Source: Alphaproteobacteria bacterium UBA2947
GTDB lineage: Bacteria; Pseudomonadota; Alphaproteobacteria; Rs-D84
Direction of reading: 5' to 3'
Length of the DNA: 20,434 nt
NCBI GenBank assembly: GCA_002348925.1
Contig: DEBV01000002.1
Span: 22,808-43,241, forward strand
Below, one piece after another: positions 13,109-20,434 of this stretch. The position numbers were made by a program, and so were the translations under genes. The notes under the pieces are model-generated. The model was not told the origin of the DNA, did not search any database, and saw only the letters and a list, made by a program, of their open reading frames with translations. The number at the start of each line of letters is the position of its first letter. Within the stretch, counting starts at the first letter, position 1.

Positions 13109-13588
13109 ATGAAACGCGAAGAAAAATCAGATTTGATTTCAGCGTTGCAGTCGTCCTTGAAAGAAGCAGACGGTGTTTTCGTTATCGAAAACCATGGTTT
13201 GACTGTGAAAGAAATGGAAACTTTGCGTAATGAATTGCGTCCATTGGTTTCTACTTTCAAAGTTGTCAAAAACCGTTTGATGAAATTGGCGTTGAAAGAC
13301 ACTAATTTCGAAGCTGTATCTGATTTGATGAAACACCCAACAGCAGTTGCAGTTGCAACAGATGCGTTGGCTGTTACAAAAGTATTGGCAAAATTTGCCG
13401 AAGAACACCAAAAATTGACAATTTTGGGTGGTAAAATTGATGCAGAACTTCTGGATGTGAACGGCGTTGTGCAATTATCCAAGCTTCCATCTATGCTCGA
13501 AATTCGTGGTACTATCGCACGTATATTGATAGAACCAGCATCACGTCTTGCACGTGTTTCAGCAGAATATGGAAAAAAAGAAAATTAA
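13109..13588 (+). CDS. rplJ: 50S ribosomal protein L10
   Basis: 159 residues. The start ATG 13109 has AAAAGGA at 13093–13099; the in-frame ATG 13070 lies inside the leader structure and adds residues foreign to the family. Typical features are KREEKSDLISALQSSLKEADGVFVIENHGLTV, the KVVKNRLMKLAL helix and LTILGGKID. The C-terminal helix (about 130–155) is where L7/L12 dimers dock. L10 anchors the stalk on the ribosome and in other bacteria represses its own leader. rplL follows after 24 bp. Confidence 0.97.
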   Translation: MKREEKSDLISALQSSLKEADGVFVIENHGLTVKEMETLRNELRPLVSTFKVVKNRLMKLALKDTNFEAVSDLMKHPTAVAVATDALAVTKVLAKFAEEHQKLTILGGKIDAELLDVNGVVQLSKLPSMLEIRGTIARILIEPASRLARVSAEYGKKEN

Positions 13589-13612
13589 TAAAAACTCACA
13601 AGGAGTATTAAA

Positions 13613-13981
13613 ATGGCAGATATTCAAAAAATAGTTGAAGAATTGTCAAAATTAACTGTTCAAGAAGCAGTTGAATTATCAAAAGCATTGGAAGAAACAT
13701 GGGGCGTAAGCGCTGCTGCTGCTGTTGCAGTTGCTGCTGGTCCTGCTGCTGGTGCTGCAGCTGAAGAAAAAACAGAATTTGATGTTATCTTGGCAGAAGC
13801 TGGTGCAAACAAATTGGCTGTTATCAAAGCTGTTAAAGACATCACAGGTTTGGGTTTAGGCGAAGCAAAAGCTTTGGTTGAATCTGCACCTAAGGCTGTT
13901 AAAGAAGCAGTTGCAAAAGATGAAGCTGAAAAAATGAAAGCGACATTGGAAGCAGCTGGTGCAAAAGTAGAAATGAAATAA
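13613..13981 (+). CDS. rplL: 50S ribosomal protein L7/L12
   Basis: 122 residues. N-terminal dimerisation helices (residues 1–33), an alanine-rich flexible hinge (34–50), and the C-terminal factor-binding domain with [23 protein letters not shown] and [17 protein letters not shown]. Multiple copies form the flexible ribosomal stalk that recruits translation GTPases. The ATG has AAGGAG at 13600–13605. The gap of 167 bp to rpoB holds several hairpins. Confidence 0.98.
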   Translation: MADIQKIVEELSKLTVQEAVELSKALEETWGVSAAAAVAVAAGPAAGAAAEEKTEFDVILAEAGANKLAVIKAVKDITGLGLGEAKALVESAPKAVKEAVAKDEAEKMKATLEAAGAKVEMK

Positions 13982-13995
13982 TTTCTATTTTTATC

Positions 13996-14072
13996 GAAAT
14001 CGCAAGATTTCACAATAATTGCAGAAATGCAATTTTCGCCGCCCGCTGAAGACCTAAAAATCTACGGCGGGC
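13996..14072 (+). promoter_or_regulatory. Three hairpins between rplL and rpoB (attenuator or processing region)
   Basis: GAAATC-GCAA-GATTTC (13996–14011) and ATTGCA-GAAA-TGCAAT (14018–14033) are perfect 6-bp stems closed by GNRA tetraloops; the second is followed by UUU. Then GCCCGC (14041–14046) pairs with GCGGGC (14067–14072). In E. coli this interval holds a partial attenuator and an RNase III site, so a similar role is likely. Confidence 0.55.
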
Positions 14073-14148
14073 ACACAGGCGTAAAAAGGTTTTATACTTT
14101 TTTCGTTTGCAAAATACAAAAAAAAGACAAATAAAAAGGATTCAGAAA

Positions 14149-17100
14149 ATGGCAGTTATCCAGAAACTTAGAAAATCTTTTGGTAAAAGTTTTTTGCAAA
14201 CTCCGCTTCCTGATTTGGTTGAAATTCAGTACAATTCTTACAGAGATTTCTTACAGGCAGATGTAGCCCCAGAAAACAGAAAAAATATCGGGCTGCAAAA
14301 TGTGTTCAAATCTATGTTCCCAATTAAAGATTATGCGGGAATCGCAGATTTGGAATTCATTGAATATACTTTGGACAAACCTGTATACAATGTTCACGAA
14401 TGTATGCTGCGTAATTTAACTTACTCCAGCAAACTGAAATTGAAGCTGAGATTGATTTTATGGGATATCGCAGAAGATGGAAAAAAATCTTTGCGTGATA
14501 TCAAGGAACAAGAAATATTTATGGGCGACGTTCCTTTAATGACAGAACGCGGCAGTTTTATTGCTGCTGGTGTGGAACGTGTTGTCGTTTCTCAAATGCA
14601 TCGTGCCCAGGGTGTAGTATTTGGTACAACAAAAGAAGCAAAAGTTGCTGGAAATCCAGAAACATATACAGGACGTATAATTCCTGAACATGGTTCTTGG
14701 ATTGATTTTGAAGAATCCAAAGGCATTATCTATGTTCGTATCGACCGCAGACGCAAAATCCCTGCAACAGTGTTGTTGCGTTGTTTGCCAGCCGCAAGCG
14801 ACGAAAAGAAATTTGCTGCGGATCCACGCAAAGCCAACATCGCGGGTATGAGCGCCGAAGAAATTCTTTCGACATTCTATAAACAAATCCCATTATCTTT
14901 TGATGGCAAATTGTGGGTTGGTGAAACGAACGTATTCGAAGGCTTGGATAAATATCGTTTGAATTACGATTTGATAAATCCAAAAGATAAAAAAGCCATG
15001 GCAAACAAAGGCGATCGTTTAAATGCTAAACGTTTGTCAAAGATTATGGCTGCGTCCAAGAAATTTGGTATTGAACGCGATGCCTTGATTGGTGAATACT
15101 TGTTCAGTGCTGTTAAAAACGGCGAAGAAGTTTTGTTCCCAGAAGGCACAGAAATCACAGATGAAGTATTAAATGAAATTGAAAAATTGGGTGTTAAAAA
15201 CATTTCCTTGATTTCAATAGATAATACAACAATCACATCTCATATGCGCAATACTTTGGTCGCTGATAAAACTTCAAATCGTGAAGAAGCACTGATTGCT
15301 ATCTATGATTTGGTACGTCCAGGTGAACGTCCAACATTAGAAGCGGCAATCAATTTGTTCTTGCGTCAAGGTTTTGATCCTGCATATTATGATTTGTCTG
15401 CGGTTGGTCGTTTCAAAATGAACAAACGTTTGAAAATCGATTCAGGTAAAAAACCAGAAGACGAACGTACATTGACCAAATCTGATTTCTTGGCGGTTTT
15501 AAAGACATTAACAAACATCATCGATCACAAAGATGTTATCGATGATATTGATAATTTGTCTAATCGTCGTGTTCGTGCGGTTGGTGAATTGTTTGAACAA
15601 ACATTCCGCAATGGTATGTTGCGTATTGAAAGATTGGTTCGTGAAAGTTTGACTTCTCCGAATATTGCAACAATGCAACCACAAGATGTTATAAATGCAA
15701 AACCATTGATGTCTTTGGTTTCTGAATTCTTGGGAACATCACAGTTATCTCAATTTATGGATTCTTATAACCCATTGGCCGAAGTTGAACACAAACGTCT
15801 TATTTCTGCATTGGGTCCTGGTGGATTAAACCGTGAACGCGCTGGCATCGACGTCCGTGACGTTCATCCAACACACTATGGAAGACTTTGTCCAATTCAC
15901 ACCCCAGAAGGTGCGAACATTGGTTTGATTTCACACTTGTCATCTTATGCACGTGTTAATCCATACGGATTTATTGAAACACCTTACTATGTTGTTAAAA
16001 ACAGCAAAATTACCGAAGAAATGGTATATTTGACTGCTGATGAAGAATTGGGTCATAAAATTGCCCAAGGAAACACACCAACAACATCCGCTGGTGTCTT
16101 GGCAGAAGATATGGTTACCGCACGTGTTGACGGTGAATTTACAATGGTTCCAAAAGACGAAATCGATTTAATCGACGTGGCGCCGCGTCAGGTAGTATCT
16201 ATCGCAACTGGTTTGATACCATTTGTTGCTAACGACGACGCTAACCGTGCTTTGATGGGATCAAACATGCAACGTCAGGGTGTTCCACTTATGCGCGTAG
16301 AAGCACCATTGGTTGGAACAGGTATTGAACGCGAAGTTGCACGCGATTCACGCACTGGTAAAGTTGCAAAACACAGTGGTATCGTTGAATCAGTTGATGC
16401 AAATCGTATCGTGGTTAAATGTATGAATTCACGTAATGTTGTGACAGGTGTTGATATTTACAACCTTGACAAATTCCAACGTTCTAATGGTGAAACTTTG
16501 GTACACCAAAAACCATTGGTTCACGTAGGCGACAGAATTTCTGCAGGTGATATCATTGCTGACGGTTCTTCGATGAATTACGGTGAATTGGCATTGGGAC
16601 GCAATGTGTTGGTTGCTTTCGTTCCATGGCGTGGATATAACTATGAAGACGCTATCGTGATTTCTGAACGTATTTCACGTGATGATGTTTATACATCTAT
16701 CAAAATCGTTGAAAAAGAAATCAAATTGCGTGATACACAATTAGGACCAGAAAGTTTCACTCGCGATATTCCAAATGTTGGTGAAGAAGCGCTGAAAAAC
16801 TTGGATGAATCTGGTATTATCTATGTTGGTGCCCGCGTAAAACAAGGTGATATTTTGGTTGGTCGTGTTTCGCCAAAATCTGAAACATTATTGACCCCAG
16901 AAGAAGCACTGTTGCGTAATATCTTTGGTGAAAAAGCTTTGAATGTAAAAGACACTTCATTAAAGGTTGGTCCAAACGAAGAAGGAACAGTTATCGGTGT
17001 TAACGTCTTGACACGTCATGGTGTTAAAAAAGACGACAGAACACAGATGATTGAATTGCAAAAGATTGAAAAAATCAACAAAGATCGTGATGAAGAAACA

Positions 17101-18285
17101 GCGATTGTTGAAAAAGGTTTTGCAGATCAAGTGTTCCAATTGGCTGAAAACGCAACTATTTCCGCAGGAACAGGCAGTTTGAAACCTTTTGTTGGTAAAA
17201 AATTAACAGCAGAAGTTTTCGAAGGTATCAGAGCGTCTGATATGAAAAAACTTGTCGTTTCCAACAAAGAAATTCAAGCAAAAATAGATGAATTGCGCGA
17301 ACAACAAATAATCAAATTGAAAGATTTGAATGAACGCGCAGATGCTGAAATTGCAAAAGCAACAGAAAGCACATCTTTGGGTGCTGGTGTTTTGAAAGAA
17401 GTCAAAGTTTACATCGCGCACAAAATGAAATTGCAGCCTGGTGATAAAATGGCTGGTCGTCACGGAAACAAGGGTATCGTATCCCGCGTTGTTCCAATCG
17501 AAGATATGCCACATATGGAAGATGGAACACCTGTTGATATCGTTTTGAATCCACTTGGTGTGCCAAGCCGTATGAATATCGGTCAGATATTTGAAACACA
17601 CCTTGGTATGGCGGCGCGTACATTGGGTAAACAAATCGGTGAAGTTTTGGACGAAGTAAAACAAAAACGTGCTGTAACCGATGATTTGCGCAATATTATG
17701 GGCAAGATATACGGTAAATCTGTTGCTGAAAAACTTGAAAAGATGACAGACACAGATGTTCGTGCTGAAGCAGCCCTTTTGCGTAATGGTGTACCAATGG
17801 CAACACCTACATTTGATGGCGCAACACCAGAAGAAATTAAAGCAATGTTAAAATTGGCTAAATTACCAGAATCTGGTCAGTTCACATTGTATGATGGTGT
17901 AACAGGCGAAAAATTTGCCCGTCCTGTCACAGTTGGTGTAATGTACATGATGAAATTGCATCACTTGGTTGATGAAAAGATTCACGCACGTTCAACTGGA
18001 AACTATTCTTTGGTCACACAACAACCTTTGTCTGGAAAGGCACACATGGGTGGTCAGAGACTTGGAGAAATGGAAGTTTGGGCATTGGAAGCACACGGTG
18101 CTGCACACCTGTTGCGCGAAATGTTAACTGTCAAATCTGATGATATTGTTGGCAGAAATAAAATGTATGAAGCAATTATTTCTGGAAACAACGATATCCA
18201 AACAGGTACCCCAGAAGCATTTAACGTACTTGTACGTGAATTGCGCGGACTTGGTTTGGCTTTAACACCAAAGAAAATAGACTAG
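14149..18285 (+). CDS. rpoB: DNA-directed RNA polymerase subunit beta
   Basis: 1378 residues, normal for alphaproteobacteria. The ATG 14149 (MAVIQKLRKSFGKSF) has AAAAGGA at 14134–14140; the upstream in-frame codon at 14107 is not a credible start. Recognisable blocks are the N-terminal rifampicin-cluster ERVVVSQMHR, cluster I (about 532–560), RDVHPTHYGRLCPIHTPEGANIGLI, and the catalytic-site DKMAGRHGNKG with K1100 and K1108 (E. coli K1065 and K1073). The clamp-proximal C-terminus ends VRELRGLGLAL. Compared with E. coli cluster I, Y540, A544 and L551 replace N518, S522 and R529. The gene ends with TAG that is also the first base pair of a GC-rich hairpin. Confidence 0.98.
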   Translation: MAVIQKLRKSFGKSFLQTPLPDLVEIQYNSYRDFLQADVAPENRKNIGLQNVFKSMFPIKDYAGIADLEFIEYTLDKPVYNVHECMLRNLTYSSKLKLKLRLILWDIAEDGKKSLRDIKEQEIFMGDVPLMTERGSFIAAGVERVVVSQMHRAQGVVFGTTKEAKVAGNPETYTGRIIPEHGSWIDFEESKGIIYVRIDRRRKIPATVLLRCLPAASDEKKFAADPRKANIAGMSAEEILSTFYKQIPLSFDGKLWVGETNVFEGLDKYRLNYDLINPKDKKAMANKGDRLNAKRLSKIMAASKKFGIERDALIGEYLFSAVKNGEEVLFPEGTEITDEVLNEIEKLGVKNISLISIDNTTITSHMRNTLVADKTSNREEALIAIYDLVRPGERPTLEAAINLFLRQGFDPAYYDLSAVGRFKMNKRLKIDSGKKPEDERTLTKSDFLAVLKTLTNIIDHKDVIDDIDNLSNRRVRAVGELFEQTFRNGMLRIERLVRESLTSPNIATMQPQDVINAKPLMSLVSEFLGTSQLSQFMDSYNPLAEVEHKRLISALGPGGLNRERAGIDVRDVHPTHYGRLCPIHTPEGANIGLISHLSSYARVNPYGFIETPYYVVKNSKITEEMVYLTADEELGHKIAQGNTPTTSAGVLAEDMVTARVDGEFTMVPKDEIDLIDVAPRQVVSIATGLIPFVANDDANRALMGSNMQRQGVPLMRVEAPLVGTGIEREVARDSRTGKVAKHSGIVESVDANRIVVKCMNSRNVVTGVDIYNLDKFQRSNGETLVHQKPLVHVGDRISAGDIIADGSSMNYGELALGRNVLVAFVPWRGYNYEDAIVISERISRDDVYTSIKIVEKEIKLRDTQLGPESFTRDIPNVGEEALKNLDESGIIYVGARVKQGDILVGRVSPKSETLLTPEEALLRNIFGEKALNVKDTSLKVGPNEEGTVIGVNVLTRHGVKKDDRTQMIELQKIEKINKDRDEETAIVEKGFADQVFQLAENATISAGTGSLKPFVGKKLTAEVFEGIRASDMKKLVVSNKEIQAKIDELREQQIIKLKDLNERADAEIAKATESTSLGAGVLKEVKVYIAHKMKLQPGDKMAGRHGNKGIVSRVVPIEDMPHMEDGTPVDIVLNPLGVPSRMNIGQIFETHLGMAARTLGKQIGEVLDEVKQKRAVTDDLRNIMGKIYGKSVAEKLEKMTDTDVRAEAALLRNGVPMATPTFDGATPEEIKAMLKLAKLPESGQFTLYDGVTGEKFARPVTVGVMYMMKLHHLVDEKIHARSTGNYSLVTQQPLSGKAHMGGQRLGEMEVWALEAHGAAHLLREMLTVKSDDIVGRNKMYEAIISGNNDIQTGTPEAFNVLVRELRGLGLALTPKKID

Positions 18286-18324
18286 TGGCCGGGCCCGCGG
18301 GCGATTTGTTCGCCCACCGGCCAC
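18285..18324 (+). repeat. GC-rich imperfect hairpin between rpoB and rpoC
   Basis: GTGGCCGG (18285–18292) pairs with CCGGCCAC (18317–18324). Inside, GGGCGA (18299–18304) pairs with TCGCCC (18310–18315) around TTTGT. The left side also holds a perfect 10-bp palindrome (18293–18302). It stands out sharply in AT-rich surroundings. No U tract follows, so it is not an ordinary terminator. Confidence 0.8.
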
Positions 18325-18360
18325 AAGGCACTTTTAGTGACTTAAAAGGAGCAAAAACAC

Positions 18361-20434
18361 ATGACAAATATGTTGCAAAAGATATTTGGACAAATAGAAA
18401 CCAAGGAACAGTTTGATGCTTTGCGTATTTCTATTGCGTCCCCAGAAGAAATTCTGTCTTGGTCGCATGGCGAAGTCAAAAAGCCAGAAACAATCAACTA
18501 TCATTCCTTGAAACCAGAAGCAGAAGGTTTGTTCTGTCAACAAATTTTCGGACCTGTGAAAGATTACGAATGTGCATGCGGTAAATATAAACGTATCAAA
18601 TTCCGCGGTGTTGTTTGTGAACGCTGTGGTGTAGAAGTTGGTTCTTCTGCTGTACGTCGTGAACGCATGGGACACATTAAATTGGCAATTCCTGTTGCAC
18701 ACACTTGGTTTTTACGCGAAGGCAAAATTGCTACATTGTTGAACAATTTGCCACAAAAGAAATTGGAACAGGTTATTTCTTATGATGCGTATATTGTGAC
18801 AGAACCAGGTCTTACCAGTTTGAAGCAATATGATGTTATCAGTGAAGATGAATACCAAGCAGCAGTTGAAGAATTCGGTGAAGATTCTTTCCATGTTGGT
18901 ATTGGTGCCGAAGGTATTCGTTCCATTATCGCAAATCTTGATATGGGCGATGAAAGAACACGTTTGCGCGCTGAATTGGCTGAAACAAAATCAGAAGCAA
19001 AACGTAAAGCGATTATCAAACAATTAAAGTTGGTTGAATCATTTCTTGATTCTAAAACAGAACCACAATGGATGTTGCCTGATGTTATCCCAGTGATTCC
19101 ACCAGATATGCGACCATTGGTCACATTGGATGCGGGCCACGTTGCAACATCTGATTTGAACGATTTGTATCGTCGTGTAATTATTCGTAACAATCGTTTG
19201 AAAAGATTTATGGAAATGCATGCGCCTGAAATCATCGTTCGTAACGAAAAACGCATGTTGCAAGAAGCAGTTGATTCATTGTTCGATAATGGACACAAAG
19301 CACGTCCAATGGTTTCTCAGAACCGTCGTCCATTGAAATCATTATCTGATTCTTTGCGTGGTAAACAAGGTCGTTTCCGTATGAACATGTTGGGTAAACG
19401 TGTTGATTATTCAGGCCGTAGCGTTATTACACCTGGACCAACATTGCGTATGCACCAAGTTGGTTTGCCAAAAACAATGGCTTTGGAATTGTTTAAACCA
19501 TTTGTTTTTGCAAAATTGTTGGCTGGTGATTATGCAAACACATTGAAAACTGCACGCAGAATGGTCGAAGCAGGCGAAGATATCGTATGGGAAATTTTGG
19601 AAAAAGTTATTTACCAACATCCTGTATTGTTGAACCGTGCACCATCTTTGCACAGATTGTCACTTATCGCTTTCGAACCAGTTTTGATTGAAGGCAAGGC
19701 AATCCGTTTGCATCCATTGGTATGTAAAGGATTTAATGCTGACTTTGACGGTGACCAGATGTCTGTACACGTTCCAATTTCATTGGAAGCACAGCTTGAA
19801 GCACGTACTTTAATGTTGGCAACAAATAACGTATTGTCACCTGCAAATGGTGAACCAATGACTGTTCCATCTCAGGACATGGTTTTGGGTGTTTACTACA
19901 TCTCGTTGATGAACGGCGAACATGATGAAAAGAAATCACCAAGATTTTCTGGTATGGACGAAGTTAAATTGGCGCTGGAAAACAAAACAATTACATTGCA
20001 TACACCAATTTATGCGCGTATCAACGGTAAAACTTATGCTACTACCGCTGGTCGTATGATTTTAGGTGAATTGTTGCCAAAATCTGACAATATGCCATTT
20101 GATTTGGTTAACAAAGTTATGCCAGTGAAAGAAATCAAAAAATTGTTGGCGACAACTTATGAACGTTGTGGCGACAAAGCGATGATTTTGTTGGCTGACG
20201 CCTTGAAAGATACAGGTTTCGAACAGGCTGTACGCAGTGGTATTTCAATCGGATTTGATGATATCGTTGTACCTGCTGATAAAGAAGCAATGATTGCGAA
20301 ATCTGAAAAGGCAGCGGCAGAAATCGAAGAACAATATCAAAACGGTTTGCTCTCCAGTGGTGAACGTCATAATAAATTGATTGACTTGTGGCAACACACC
20401 ACAGACGAATTGGGTGATAAAGCATATGCATCGC
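18361..20434 (+). CDS. rpoC: DNA-directed RNA polymerase subunit beta', N-terminal half (3' end outside window)
   Basis: Open from ATG 18361 to the window edge, 691 codons. AAAAGGAG (18345–18352) precedes the start. The N-terminal zinc ribbon uses C71, C73, C86 and C89 (CACGKYKR...CERCG). The clamp and double-psi barrel follow: LLNRAPSLHRL, then the metal-binding NADFDGD at 459–465, whose three aspartates (D461, D463, D465) hold the catalytic Mg2+. Bridge-helix and trigger-loop regions are beyond the edge or near it. Together with rpoB it forms the polymerase active centre; the pair is co-transcribed. Confidence 0.98.
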   Translation, partial: MTNMLQKIFGQIETKEQFDALRISIASPEEILSWSHGEVKKPETINYHSLKPEAEGLFCQQIFGPVKDYECACGKYKRIKFRGVVCERCGVEVGSSAVRRERMGHIKLAIPVAHTWFLREGKIATLLNNLPQKKLEQVISYDAYIVTEPGLTSLKQYDVISEDEYQAAVEEFGEDSFHVGIGAEGIRSIIANLDMGDERTRLRAELAETKSEAKRKAIIKQLKLVESFLDSKTEPQWMLPDVIPVIPPDMRPLVTLDAGHVATSDLNDLYRRVIIRNNRLKRFMEMHAPEIIVRNEKRMLQEAVDSLFDNGHKARPMVSQNRRPLKSLSDSLRGKQGRFRMNMLGKRVDYSGRSVITPGPTLRMHQVGLPKTMALELFKPFVFAKLLAGDYANTLKTARRMVEAGEDIVWEILEKVIYQHPVLLNRAPSLHRLSLIAFEPVLIEGKAIRLHPLVCKGFNADFDGDQMSVHVPISLEAQLEARTLMLATNNVLSPANGEPMTVPSQDMVLGVYYISLMNGEHDEKKSPRFSGMDEVKLALENKTITLHTPIYARINGKTYATTAGRMILGELLPKSDNMPFDLVNKVMPVKEIKKLLATTYERCGDKAMILLADALKDTGFEQAVRSGISIGFDDIVVPADKEAMIAKSEKAAAEIEEQYQNGLLSSGERHNKLIDLWQHTTDELGDKAYAS

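Overview
The window is a stretch of chromosome from an AT-rich alphaproteobacterium. Three things point there: the block tRNA-Trp–secE–nusG–rplK–rplA–rplJ–rplL–rpoB–rpoC, the VirB8/VirB9/VirB10 set of an alphaproteobacterial-type (P-type) type IV secretion system, and protein-level similarity of the housekeeping genes. UGA is used as a stop (recR and the cation antiporter) and the tRNA-Trp anticodon is CCA, so the standard bacterial code applies. A host-associated or gut lineage with a reduced genome is my inference from base composition and from the odd secretion genes; the sequence does not prove it.

Layout. Positions 1–5030 (+ strand) hold a compact housekeeping run: the 3' end of recR, rsmA (overlapping recR by ATGA), a KefB/KefC-type cation/proton antiporter, lspA and yidC, closed by a strong, probably bidirectional terminator. 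Positions 5055–5769 (− strand) hold two small uncharacterised genes that look co-transcribed. Between them and the secretion genes lies about 200 bp with two rho-independent hairpins, a possible promoter and repeated TCGAATCG-like words. Positions 5972–10620 (− strand) hold an apparent three-gene operon, virB8–virB9–virB10, which encodes the inner-membrane adaptor and the outer-membrane core of a type IV secretion system. No ATPase, coupling protein, VirB6 or pilin gene is present here. Positions 10621–10882 form a divergent promoter region. From 10883 onward (+ strand) come tRNA-Trp, secE (short, 59 residues), nusG, the L11–L1 and L10–L7/L12 ribosomal genes, rpoB and the first half of rpoC, which runs off the window.

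The housekeeping genes are ordinary. The most unusual material is the secretion operon. VirB9 carries a long C-terminal extension ending in a SPOR (peptidoglycan-binding) domain. VirB10 carries an N-terminal periplasmic Ig-like domain of ASPM/SPD-2/Hydin appearance and a tail of about 210 residues ending in a six-cysteine module. Together these suggest a core complex with extra cell-wall and disulfide-stabilised parts. Further points of interest are a conditional-terminator-like hairpin before the two small unknown genes, a GC-rich palindromic hairpin between rpoB and rpoC, several structured leaders in the ribosomal block, and natural substitutions in the rifampicin pocket of RpoB (Leu at the R529 position).
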